NCBI GenBank assembly: GCA_018676275.1
Contig: JABHFC010000294.1
Location: 1-12,346 of the forward strand
Direction: 5' to 3'
DNA from: Gammaproteobacteria bacterium
Lineage (GTDB): Bacteria > Pseudomonadota > Gammaproteobacteria > Eutrophobiales > Eutrophobiaceae
Length of the DNA: 12,346 bases
The notes beneath the pieces are model-generated. The model saw only the letters and a list, made by a program, of their open reading frames with translations, searched no databases and was not told the DNA's origin. Below, one piece after another: positions 1-6,869 of this stretch (position 1 is its first letter; each line of letters starts with the position of its first letter). Position numbers and translations under genes: made by a program.

Positions 1-243
1 CATGCCAACATTACCTAGTAAATAGAAACGGCCTTCATAAGTTGAGGGAATATCATCAGCGTTGTTCAGAATATCGGCAATCAGAGCATTACCTTCGTCA
101 GTTAAAGATATTTTTATTTTTTCGGATTTTTCGTCATGAACAAGCAGCGTTTCCTGCGTAAGATAATATTCTTCCAGCTCAGTATTAATATCTAAAAAAC
201 GTTTGCGTATCCATTCGTCAAGCGCTTGAATTGATGACGACAT
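1..243 (-). CDS. Partial CDS (N-terminus only), possible PrnB/DUF1864-like protein
   Basis: An open frame of 81 codons runs from an ATG at 243-241 to the left edge, so only the N-terminus is present. The start has a good Shine-Dalgarno (GGAGA, about 7 bases before the ATG). The protein begins MSSSIQALDEWIRKRF, continues with an acidic stretch (NTELEEYYL), and ends at the edge with FYLLGNVGM. The pattern 'D-x-WIR ... LNTELEE-YY ... LLGNVG' reminds me of the N-terminus of the DUF1864/PrnB family, relatives of the enzyme that rearranges 7-chlorotryptophan in pyrrolnitrin synthesis and structurally akin to indoleamine 2,3-dioxygenase. That family call is from memory and weak; that this is a coding region is much safer. 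It is transcribed divergently from the LLM oxidoreductase across 183 bp. Confidence 0.7.
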   Translation of the reverse strand, partial: MSSSIQALDEWIRKRFLDINTELEEYYLTQETLLVHDEKSEKIKISLTDEGNALIADILNNADDIPSTYEGRFYLLGNVGM

Positions 244-338
244 AATAAAATCTCCAGGTAATGGGGTGTCTTCTCAGGGGCTTACTAATATCTGTAATCG
301 TCAGATCTACGACGCCCGCCAATTTATCATATCAACTA

Positions 339-344
339 TATAAT
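339..344 (+). promoter_or_regulatory. Candidate -10 box for the LLM oxidoreductase
   Basis: A perfect TATAAT hexamer lies 82 bases before the ATG at 427, in the divergent spacer 244-426. No convincing -35 hexamer sits 16-18 bases upstream (the region is GC-rich, around CGCCCGCC), so activator dependence or chance occurrence in AT-rich DNA are both possible. Confidence 0.3.
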
Positions 345-361
345 GGACATCGATCAATCCA

Positions 362-396
362 TCAGAGATATTATTTACTCTGAAAAAATAGTAAAT
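362..396. promoter_or_regulatory. Two overlapping inverted repeats upstream of the LLM gene, candidate operator
   Basis: Two perfect inverted repeats overlap here. TCAGAG (362-367) pairs with CTCTGA (378-383) over a 10-base gap, and ATTTACT (373-379) pairs with AGTAAAT (390-396), also over 10 bases. They lie just downstream of the TATAAT at 339-344 and end about 18 bases before the ribosome binding site, a position suited to repression. A similar TTATTTAC half-site occurs at 4577-4584 in the iclR spacer. No regulator can be assigned from sequence alone, and AT-rich DNA makes such repeats easier to find by chance. Confidence 0.35.
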
Positions 397-426
397 TAGT
401 TTAATTTTCTACTCAGGAGAAAGTTT

Positions 427-1470
427 ATGAAATTCAGCTGCATGATATGGCCACATTCAGGCAATGTCGTCGAACCTGTAGTTCGTCTTGCTCAAACAGC
501 AGAAGCCTGTGATTTTGAGACTGTTTATATTGGTGACTCGCAGATGATCTGGAATGATGTCTGGGTGGTTCTGGGTGCCTGTGCCGTTGCAACAGAAAAA
601 GTCAGATTGGGTACCGGCGTAACCAACATGGTGACACGCCATCCTGCGGTGACAGCAAATGCTGTTATGACCTTGAACATGTTGAGTAAAGGCCGCGCGG
701 TGCTAGGTGTAGGCGCCGGCGACTCTGCCGTTCGTACAGCGGGTTTATCCCCCGCGCGTTTACCGGAAATCCGCAAGCGCATTGAGTTCATGCGTGCCCT
801 GCTACAGGGTCAGGAAGTTGATGCCCTGCAATGGGATGTAGATAAAGAAGAGAATACCTGGGGTGCCGAATCCCTCGTTCGTCTTATTGGTGCAGAGGAA
901 TGGGGTAACGCACCTATTCAACTCGCATGCATGGGACCGAAATCAGTAAGAGCCGCGGGTGAGATATGTGATGGTGTAATTGTTGACGGACATATGGGCG
1001 GTAACGCAGAAGGTGTACGTAAAACAGTGGAAACAGCTATTGAAGGTGCTGAGAGTGTCGGCAAAGACCCTTCAACTCTACGTTACATCGCTGCCATTGA
1101 TGCCGCCATAGATGATGATCGAACTAAAGCTCTCGATAAAGTCAGGCCGACTGCGGCACGGAACATCGCCAATAAACCATGGTTACCGGATACTCTCGGT
1201 GTGGATCATGCCGATGTGGTGAAACAGGTAACCGAATCATATAAGTTTTATAAACATCTCGATCTCACCGCCAAACACAGAGAACTTATCCCTGATGAAG
1301 TCGCCATGAAATGCTGTATCGCCGGCACGCCTGAAGATTGCATTACAAAAGGAAAGGAACTGAAGGAAGCCGGTATTAACGAAATTTCTATTTTCATCAC
1401 CTCACAGGATGAAGACGGTTCTCACAATGTCTTACGTCGCTTTGCAGAAGAAGTTTTTCCGAATATATAG
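427..1470 (+). CDS. LLM class (luciferase-like) flavin-dependent oxidoreductase
   Basis: This 347-residue cytoplasmic protein has the length and pattern of the bacterial luciferase-like monooxygenase/F420 reductase superfamily, a TIM barrel using FMN or F420. It opens with MKFSCMIWP, followed by a 'AEACDFETVYIGDSQ' strand-helix unit. Residues of about 50-95 carry the family core: a cluster around VRLGTGVTNMVTRHPAV, then LNMLSKGRAVLGVGAGDSA. The C-terminal 'IAGTPEDCITKGKELKEAGI' is also typical. The start is supported by a strong Shine-Dalgarno (CAGGAGA, ending 6 bases before the ATG). The spacing of motifs resembles the Mer/F420-type subgroup more than classical luciferase, but the cofactor cannot be decided here. 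It stands alone as a transcription unit. The nearby CoA-thioester genes suggest a role in degrading some organic compound, which is inference. Confidence 0.9.
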   Translation: MKFSCMIWPHSGNVVEPVVRLAQTAEACDFETVYIGDSQMIWNDVWVVLGACAVATEKVRLGTGVTNMVTRHPAVTANAVMTLNMLSKGRAVLGVGAGDSAVRTAGLSPARLPEIRKRIEFMRALLQGQEVDALQWDVDKEENTWGAESLVRLIGAEEWGNAPIQLACMGPKSVRAAGEICDGVIVDGHMGGNAEGVRKTVETAIEGAESVGKDPSTLRYIAAIDAAIDDDRTKALDKVRPTAARNIANKPWLPDTLGVDHADVVKQVTESYKFYKHLDLTAKHRELIPDEVAMKCCIAGTPEDCITKGKELKEAGINEISIFITSQDEDGSHNVLRRFAEEVFPNI

Positions 1471-1499
1471 TTAAGGAAGTTTCGATTAACTAACTTTGG

Positions 1500-1642
1500 C
1501 GTCATTCTGGCATTCGAGGGTGTCGCTAAAGGTCATTACCGCGAAGGCGGTAATCCAATAAGTGTTTGAAAAAATTAGATTCCCGCCTGCGCGGGAAAGA
1601 CGACACAGGGGTGTTGCTACACCCTCATCCACCAGTATGACG
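1500..1642. repeat. 143-bp nested palindromic (MITE-like) intergenic element
   Basis: The element is bounded by near-perfect terminal inverted repeats: CGTCATTCTGG (1500-1510) against CCAGTATGACG (1632-1642), 10 of 11 matching. Inside lies a second pair, GAGGGTGT (1516-1523) and ACACCCTC (1619-1626). Further in, the 27-base segments 1532-1558 and 1575-1601 are inverted copies of each other (22 of 27 positions). Each of these is itself a hairpin: ATTACCGC-GAAG-GCGGTAAT (1535-1554) and TTCCCGC-CTGC-GCGGGAA (1580-1597). A third hairpin is GGGTGT-TGCT-ACACCC (1609-1624). It lies between convergent genes and could act as a two-way terminator. The inner units belong to the widespread 'GTCATTCCCGC...GCGGGAATCC' type of extragenic palindrome. 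There is no coding capacity, so any movement would need a transposase in trans. Confidence 0.75.
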
Positions 1643-1725
1643 GCTCATTTATTTTTTTGACTTAATCAGGCGTTCCCTAATCTAGTTATGAGGTACGTCT
1701 CTAATAAAAATATGAGAATACTGAA

Positions 1726-2931
1726 CTAGATTCGCTCAATTACCACTGCGATACCCTGTCCCAGCCCTATACACATTGTTACCAGTGCATAGCGACCACC
1801 TGTGCGTTCGAGTTGACGCATAGCTGTCAATATGAGTCTTGCACCTGAGGCGCCCAGAGGATGACCAATTGCAATCGCGCCACCATTAACGTTGACACGT
1901 TCATCATCAAATGGAATTCCCAGTTGTTTCAGGCAACCTAGCACCTGCGTTGCGAAGGCTTCATTAACTTCGATTACATCGAGATCCTTCAGTGTAATAC
2001 CTGCACGTTGCAAGGCTTTTTGCGATGCCGGTACTGGCCCCAGACCCATTACCCTCGCTTCGACACCGGCAATGGCACCAGCCAATACTTTCGCCCTTGG
2101 TTTCAGTCCAAGTTTGTCACCTATATCTTTACTTCCCAATAACAATGCAGCTGCGCCATCATTAATTCCCGAGGCATTTCCTGCAGTCACAACACCATCT
2201 TTAAATAGCGCTTTCAGATTACCCAGTTTTTCAAGCGTGGTCTCTGCACGTGGATGTTCGTCTTCGGCTACGATTATGTTGGCTGCTTTTCTATTAGCGC
2301 CTGGCGTTTCTACGGCTAGAATTTCTTCTTTATAAAAACCATCAGCTTTTGCCGCCGCATACTTCTGTTGAGAAGCATGAGCGAAAACATCACTATCCTC
2401 ACGATTAATATCAAGATCTTTGGCGATGTTATCTGCCGTTTCCGGCATCGTCTCACTGCCAAACTCTTTATAAAAACGAGGGTTTGGAAAACGCCAGCCA
2501 ATGGTAGAGTCCTGTAGCTGCTGATCACGTCCATATGCCGATTCGGCCTTCGACATAATCCAGGGCGCACGACTCATGCTTTCCACACCACCGGCAATGA
2601 ACATTTGACCTTCGTCACTTTTAATCGCACGAGATGCGTCTAGGACGGCTGCTGCGCCACTTCCACACAGGCGATTGATAGTGATGCCACCAACTGAAAC
2701 AGGTAAACCACCTAACAGACCGGCATTGCGCGCAATATTTCGGCAATCTTCACCAGCCTGGTTGGTATCACCGGCGATAACATCTTCAATCAAACTAAGA
2801 TCAAAGTCTGATCGACTTACCAATGCGCGTATTGTTGTTGCGAGCAATTCATCTGGCCGTATTTTCGCCAGTGCTCCGGCGTGCCGACCTATCGGAGTTC
2901 TGATGCCATCATAGATAATTGCTTCATTCAT
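1726..2931 (-). CDS. Thiolase (acetyl-CoA acyltransferase, 3-oxoadipyl-CoA thiolase-like)
   Basis: A full-length 401-residue thiolase II, which cleaves 3-oxoacyl-CoA with CoA to acetyl-CoA (or propionyl-CoA) and a shortened acyl-CoA. The catalytic set is complete: nucleophile C89 in NRLCGSG, the N323-E-A-F motif, H357 in GHPLGASG, and C387 in CIGLGQG. The segment GGVESMSRAPWIMSKAES, the 'TIGWRFPNP' stretch and 'SETMPETADNIA' match the PcaF/PaaJ (3-oxoadipyl-CoA thiolase) branch better than biosynthetic acetoacetyl-CoA thiolases, but substrate cannot be fixed. The Shine-Dalgarno is good (AGAGGAAAG). It lies 44 bp downstream of the 3-hydroxyacyl-CoA dehydrogenase on the same strand and is surely co-transcribed, supplying the step after it. 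The palindromic element at 1500-1642 follows its stop codon. Confidence 0.93.
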   Translation of the reverse strand: MNEAIIYDGIRTPIGRHAGALAKIRPDELLATTIRALVSRSDFDLSLIEDVIAGDTNQAGEDCRNIARNAGLLGGLPVSVGGITINRLCGSGAAAVLDASRAIKSDEGQMFIAGGVESMSRAPWIMSKAESAYGRDQQLQDSTIGWRFPNPRFYKEFGSETMPETADNIAKDLDINREDSDVFAHASQQKYAAAKADGFYKEEILAVETPGANRKAANIIVAEDEHPRAETTLEKLGNLKALFKDGVVTAGNASGINDGAAALLLGSKDIGDKLGLKPRAKVLAGAIAGVEARVMGLGPVPASQKALQRAGITLKDLDVIEVNEAFATQVLGCLKQLGIPFDDERVNVNGGAIAIGHPLGASGARLILTAMRQLERTGGRYALVTMCIGLGQGIAVVIERI

Positions 2932-2972
2932 TCGATCTTTCCTCTTCTGGTATTTTTAAACTTCATTCATTC
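2922..2972. repeat. 12-bp direct repeat at the thiolase start
   Basis: CTTCATTCATTC occurs at 2922-2933, covering the thiolase start codon, and again at 2961-2972, exactly 39 bases away. Read on the minus strand, both copies give ATGAATGAAG. The upstream copy would encode only Met-Asn-Glu-Val then TAA, so it is a decoy start lying in the gap between the two operon genes. The real start has the Shine-Dalgarno; the decoy does not. Confidence 0.5.
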
Positions 2973-2975
2973 AAA

Positions 2976-4502
2976 CTATATTTCTTCATCCAATAACGAT
3001 AAGCCAAGTTGAGCCCTTCTTCTTAGCCAGGGACTGGGTCTATAGCGTGGATCTCCATACACAAGCTGCAAATTCTCTAGTATGGTTAAAATGCGCGATG
3101 CTCCTGTTGCATCCCCCAAAGCCAAGGGTCCCTGGGGGTAGGCAAGTCCGAGTCTTGCACCAATATCAATGTCTTCAGGTTTAGCTATCCCCTGTTGGGC
3201 AATGTCACAGGCAATATTGACTATGGTCGCTATAATTCTTTGACCAATAAACCCACCACTATCCCTGATAAGGGAAATCGCTCTGCCTGACTTTGCAAAA
3301 GCCGCCCAACTTTCGTTTAGCACCAACTCAGATGTCGCAGGATTGCTCATTAATGTAAGTCGCTTGTCCATATTAAATAATGCATCAACAGCTATGGTTC
3401 TCTCCGCTGGTAAGTTTTCGTTAACAAGTGCTGTGCTTACATCGAGACCCAGCGGTGTCACGATAACTATACTGTCCTTTGCAGGTGTAGCAGCATCATC
3501 AATAGTTACTTCAGCCTCTTGCAGAACAGCAATTACTTTGGAAGATAATTCTTCATTGTCGCGACTAATCCAGAATGAAGAGTTTACTTCAAGTTCAGGT
3601 ACAGCTGGTTCTGCACTTTCAATTTTGTTCCCGTCTTCATAACGATAGAAGCCCTGCTTCGTTTTGCGACCAAGCAAACCTGCAACATATCGACGACGTT
3701 GTAATGGTGTCGGTCTGACACGAGGCTCCTGAAAATATTGATTGTATACCTGCTCAGATGCCGGAAAAGTAACATCAAGTCCGGTCAGGTCCATCAATTC
3801 AAATGGTCCCATTCGGAAACCGAGGCAATCCCGCATAACTTCATCAACCACCTGCACATCGGTAATATTTTCATGCAAAACTCGAAGACCTTCAGTAATA
3901 AGACCACGACCGGCATGGTTAACCAGAAATCCCGGAGAATCATTTACTAACACCGGGGTATGACCAAGGCGTTTGCTCAGCGCCTGTAACTGTTCAACAA
4001 CAGCTGCAGATGTTCTGATTGCACTGATCACTTCCACCAGTTTCATCAGAGGCACCGGGTTAAAAAAATGAAAGCCCGCAACACGATCCGGAAGCCGGCA
4101 ATTTGCAGCAACTGAAGTTACCGATAATGAGGAAGTATTAGTTGCCAGAATACAATCGTCTGAAACAGTCGCTTCCAGTTGCTTAAACAATGACTGTTTT
4201 ACTTCAATGTTTTCAATTATCGCTTCTATAACAAGATCAGCATCTGCCAAATTTTCCAGTTCAGAAGATTTACTTATGCAACTTTTACTTATGGCAAGTT
4301 CTGTTTCACTCATCCTGCCTTTTTCTTTTGCTCGCTCCAGCATTTTATAAACAAAGTCGACGGCATCGTTAACGACCGCTTCATCAAGATCGTGCAAGAT
4401 CACATTTATACCGACACTGGCTGCCACCTGGGCAATACCTCGACCCATTACACCGGCGCCAATAATGGCAATGCTCAATGGGTCTTTGGAGAAATTTTTC
4501 AT
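2976..4502 (-). CDS. 3-hydroxyacyl-CoA dehydrogenase, PaaH-type
   Basis: This 508-residue NAD-dependent dehydrogenase oxidises (S)-3-hydroxyacyl-CoA to 3-oxoacyl-CoA, the substrate of the thiolase encoded next. The Rossmann loop is GAGVMGRG (residues 15-22). The active-site residues expected for the family are present: S124 in TNTSS, H145 in GFHFFNP, E157 in KLVEVI and N195 in GFLVNHAG. A first C-terminal 3HCDH domain follows (about 190-290). A second occurs near the end, around ALGDATGASRILTILENLQ, with a closing PSPWLRRRAQLG. This two-tail build and length match PaaH (3-hydroxyadipyl-CoA dehydrogenase, about 475-510 residues) rather than the short 285-residue Hbd. No clear Shine-Dalgarno precedes the ATG. 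It is the first gene of a two-gene operon divergent from iclR, with the palindrome 4529-4543 lying 27-41 bases before its start. Confidence 0.92.
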   Translation of the reverse strand: MKNFSKDPLSIAIIGAGVMGRGIAQVAASVGINVILHDLDEAVVNDAVDFVYKMLERAKEKGRMSETELAISKSCISKSSELENLADADLVIEAIIENIEVKQSLFKQLEATVSDDCILATNTSSLSVTSVAANCRLPDRVAGFHFFNPVPLMKLVEVISAIRTSAAVVEQLQALSKRLGHTPVLVNDSPGFLVNHAGRGLITEGLRVLHENITDVQVVDEVMRDCLGFRMGPFELMDLTGLDVTFPASEQVYNQYFQEPRVRPTPLQRRRYVAGLLGRKTKQGFYRYEDGNKIESAEPAVPELEVNSSFWISRDNEELSSKVIAVLQEAEVTIDDAATPAKDSIVIVTPLGLDVSTALVNENLPAERTIAVDALFNMDKRLTLMSNPATSELVLNESWAAFAKSGRAISLIRDSGGFIGQRIIATIVNIACDIAQQGIAKPEDIDIGARLGLAYPQGPLALGDATGASRILTILENLQLVYGDPRYRPSPWLRRRAQLGLSLLDEEI

Positions 4503-4517
4503 TATGTTTATTATTTT

Positions 4518-4546
4518 CTATGCAATAGTTTCGCTATGCGAAATAG
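4518..4546. promoter_or_regulatory. Candidate IclR operator in the divergent promoter
   Basis: A perfect 15-base palindrome, TTTCGC-TAT-GCGAAA, occupies 4529-4543. It sits within a 16-base direct repeat of related half-sites (CTATGCAATAG at 4518-4528, CTATGCGAAATAG at 4534-4546). The site lies between the divergent 3-hydroxyacyl-CoA dehydrogenase and iclR genes, next to a TATATATA tract (4552-4559) that could serve as -10 on either strand. IclR-family proteins usually bind such short palindromes beside their own genes. Assignment to this regulator is inference from position and symmetry. Confidence 0.55.
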
Positions 4547-4576
4547 TGTGTTATATATAGAGGCCAATTGTGAAAC

Positions 4577-4615
4577 TTATTTACCCAAAAGTAAAATTGT
4601 AGTGATAATTACTTT
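4577..4615. promoter_or_regulatory. Inverted repeats in the iclR leader
   Basis: TTTAC (4580-4584) pairs with GTAAA (4591-4595), and AAAGTAA (4588-4594) pairs with TTACTTT (4609-4615). The first arm is part of TTATTTACCC (4577-4586), which matches TTATTTACTC (371-380) upstream of the LLM gene at 9 of 10 positions. This may be a second regulator site or chance in AT-rich DNA. Confidence 0.25.
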
Positions 4616-4630
4616 GCTGATGAATACATA

Positions 4631-5470
4631 ATGACAGAAACACAACAAATTCCCCGTGCCGCTGTAAAACCACTGGTACTCGACTTCGAATCCCATGGCA
4701 TCGGTAAACGATCCGACAGAAAGTTTATTACCTCATTGGCAAGGGGGTTGGAAGTTCTTCGCGCCTTCCAATCCCAGTCAGGTAGCATGAGTAACAAGGA
4801 AATTTCGGCATTAACCAATATCCCTAAACCAAGCATTACGCGCCTGACTTACACACTTAGTGAAATGGGTTACCTTCAGCAAAATAAAACCGATGGTAAA
4901 TATGAATTAAGCGCAGGGATTCTTTCCCTTGGTTATCCTTTACTCAGCGGCTTACGTATTCGTCATCTTGCTCATGATCATATGGCAGAACTGGCAAACA
5001 GTGCTGGTTGTACAGTCGCACTGGCCTCACGGGATCGAATGAGTATGGTCTATGTGGATGAGAGCTGCGGAAACTCTTCTACAAGCTTACGCCTGGATAT
5101 TGGCGCTCGTATTGAAATTGCACGTTCTTCCATTGGTCGCGCCTGGCTCGCTGGTCTGGCTGAAGATGAAAGACAGGAAATGTATCTGCAACTTGAATCG
5201 GCCTATATTGATGAGTGGCCAGAGTTAAAAACTCGTGCAGACGATGCCATGGATCAAATTAAGGAACGGGGTTTCTGCCTGGTTGATGGGGAATGGCGCA
5301 AAGACACGCGAACTGTTTCCGTTCCTCTTGTTTCAGAAGATGGTAAAACTGTTATGGCGATAAATTGTGGCGGACCAACTTTTGCGTTGTCGGTAGAAAC
5401 ACTGGAAAACGAACTGGGTCCACGACTCCGACATATAGGCGAGAAGATCTCGCTGTTTCTGGGAAAATAA
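4631..5470 (+). CDS. IclR family transcriptional regulator
   Basis: A 279-residue DNA-binding regulator. After a 30-residue N-terminal tail comes FITSLARGLEVLRAF (residues 32-46), the classic first helix of the IclR winged helix. The helix-turn-helix lies around residues 54-80 (NKEISALTNIPKPSITRLTYTL split over two helices), and the wing ends at KYELSAG. The remainder is the ligand-binding effector domain, with the expected 'LDIGARIEIARSSIGRAWLA' segment and 'RDTRTVSVPL'-like strand. IclR proteins of this type sense aromatic or organic acids and often control the operon next to them. Here the CoA-transferase follows after 2 bp and the dehydrogenase-thiolase operon diverges. The Shine-Dalgarno is weak; an earlier ATG at 4620 is stopped after three codons, so 4631 is preferred. 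Confidence 0.93.
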   Translation: MTETQQIPRAAVKPLVLDFESHGIGKRSDRKFITSLARGLEVLRAFQSQSGSMSNKEISALTNIPKPSITRLTYTLSEMGYLQQNKTDGKYELSAGILSLGYPLLSGLRIRHLAHDHMAELANSAGCTVALASRDRMSMVYVDESCGNSSTSLRLDIGARIEIARSSIGRAWLAGLAEDERQEMYLQLESAYIDEWPELKTRADDAMDQIKERGFCLVDGEWRKDTRTVSVPLVSEDGKTVMAINCGGPTFALSVETLENELGPRLRHIGEKISLFLGK

Positions 5471-5472
5471 AC

Positions 5473-6696
5473 ATGGCCGGACCACTTGCAGGAATACGCG
5501 TTCTCGATCTAAGCAGAGTCCTTGCTGGTCCCTGGTGCACACAAATTCTGGCTGACCTGGGTGCCGAGGTTATCAAAATTGAACGACCCGGAAGTGGTGA
5601 TGATACACGTCAATGGGGCCCACCCTGGCTAAAAGACAAAAACGGTAATGAAACCAGTGAAGCCGCTTACTACCTTAGTACAAACAGAGGTAAACACTCA
5701 CTAACAGTTGATATATCTGAGCCTGAAGGATGTGCTCTCATCCATGAGTTGGCAGAGATTTCCGATATTTTTATTGAGAATTTCAAGACCGGTGGTTTAA
5801 GCAAGAAAGGTCTCGGCTACGAACAGATCAAACAAACAAAAGAAGACATCATTTACTGTTCCATAACCGGTTTCGGACAGGACGGTCCACTTGCCAACAA
5901 TGCTGGCTACGATTATTTAATCCAGGCCATGGGAGGTCTGATGAGTATAACCGGCGTGGCCGATGGCGAACCCGGAGCAGGTCCGCAGCGGGTTGGTGTT
6001 GCTGTCGGTGATTTAACAACCGGAATGTACGCAGTGATTGCAATCCAGGCAGCGCTTCATCATCGAAACATGACAGGCCAGGGCCAACATATAGATATGG
6101 CCTTACTCGATTCGCAGGTTAGCTGGTTGATTAACCAGGCTTCAAATTATTTTGTCAGTGGCGATTGTCCGGGCCGCAGCGGTGCACAACATCCTAACCT
6201 GACCCCCTACCAACCTTTCAAAACGAAAGACGGTTACGTCATTATTGCTATAGGTAACGACGGTCAATTCCAGCGCTTTTGTAAGGAAGCTGATTCGGAT
6301 GAACTCGCAAATGATGATCGTTATAAAAGCAATCCAAAACGTAATGCGAACCGCGCAAGTTTGATTCCAACAATGGAAAAGATCATCTTAACTCGCAGCA
6401 GTCAGCAATGGATTGAATCCTTACAAAAGGTTGCCGTGCCCTGCGGACCAATAAACTCAATCGAAGAAGTTTTCAACGATCCCCAGGTACAACATCGTGG
6501 AATGAAGATTGCGTTGGACCATCCCCTCAGTGGTAGAGTTTCCGGTGTTGCCAACCCGATCAAGTTCTCAGAAACGCCCATTGAATATAAAAAAGCACCG
6601 CCCATGCTGGGCGAAGATACAAATAATGTACTGCATGAAATACTAGGCAAGTCAGACTCTGAAATTCAGGAACTGGTTAAGAAAAAGATTATTTGA
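5473..6696 (+). CDS. Class III CoA-transferase (CaiB/BaiF family, SUGCT-like)
   Basis: A 407-residue family III CoA-transferase that moves CoA from a donor such as succinyl-CoA onto a carboxylic acid without ATP. It begins MAGPLAGIRVLDLSRVLAGP, the standard opening, followed by DLGAEVIKIERPGSGDDTR. The catalytic aspartate is D147 in the GYDYLIQAMGGLM motif. The C-terminal half carries 'PYQPFKTKDGYVIIAIGND' and 'PCGPINSIEEVFNDPQVQHR'. The overall pattern is close to human SUGCT, which acts on glutarate and related dicarboxylates, so a dicarboxylic substrate is plausible but unproven. The frame opens further upstream at 5365, but the ATG at 5473 fits the family, lies 2 bp after the iclR stop and has GGGAAAA before it, so the two genes are likely translationally coupled. 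It would supply the CoA ester for the divergent operon. Confidence 0.93.
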   Translation: MAGPLAGIRVLDLSRVLAGPWCTQILADLGAEVIKIERPGSGDDTRQWGPPWLKDKNGNETSEAAYYLSTNRGKHSLTVDISEPEGCALIHELAEISDIFIENFKTGGLSKKGLGYEQIKQTKEDIIYCSITGFGQDGPLANNAGYDYLIQAMGGLMSITGVADGEPGAGPQRVGVAVGDLTTGMYAVIAIQAALHHRNMTGQGQHIDMALLDSQVSWLINQASNYFVSGDCPGRSGAQHPNLTPYQPFKTKDGYVIIAIGNDGQFQRFCKEADSDELANDDRYKSNPKRNANRASLIPTMEKIILTRSSQQWIESLQKVAVPCGPINSIEEVFNDPQVQHRGMKIALDHPLSGRVSGVANPIKFSETPIEYKKAPPMLGEDTNNVLHEILGKSDSEIQELVKKKII

Positions 6697-6869
6697 ATGA
6701 ACAAGAAAATAAAGTCGTGCTTTAGGAATCCCTCGGTACTTCTTGAATAATAATTTATTCTCCGACCCACTGGTTCGTAGACTGGTGCTCTGAGCGTAGT
6801 GTTACCGAAAAATGAACGAGGTGCATGTGCATAAACGAAGAGGCTGCTGTGTCCGTGTTAATCTTTTTG

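Noticed and set aside
298..312. A palindrome-like TCGTCAGATCTACGA in the left divergent spacer
   Set aside because: The arms are offset by one base around AGATCT, so the symmetry is imperfect and no better than expected by chance.
1892..2335. A 147-codon plus-strand ORF opposite the thiolase
   Set aside because: It is a shadow of the thiolase gene: low-complexity Ser/Ala/Pro-rich translation, no ribosome binding site, and the opposite strand has all thiolase catalytic motifs.
4392..4631. A small plus-strand ORF ending at the iclR start
   Set aside because: Most of it is antisense to the 3-hydroxyacyl-CoA dehydrogenase start, and the rest covers the promoter region and operator; no ribosome binding site or recognisable protein.
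5365..5472. A longer CoA-transferase start at a TTG inside iclR
   Set aside because: The extra 36 residues do not resemble the family, overlap the end of iclR, and the ATG at 5473 begins exactly at the conserved MAGPLAGIRVLDL opening.
6697..6869. The convergent gap between the CoA-transferase and NAD(P)-binding genes as a terminator or small RNA site
   Set aside because: No stable stem followed by a T-run and no promoter-like pair could be seen on either strand.
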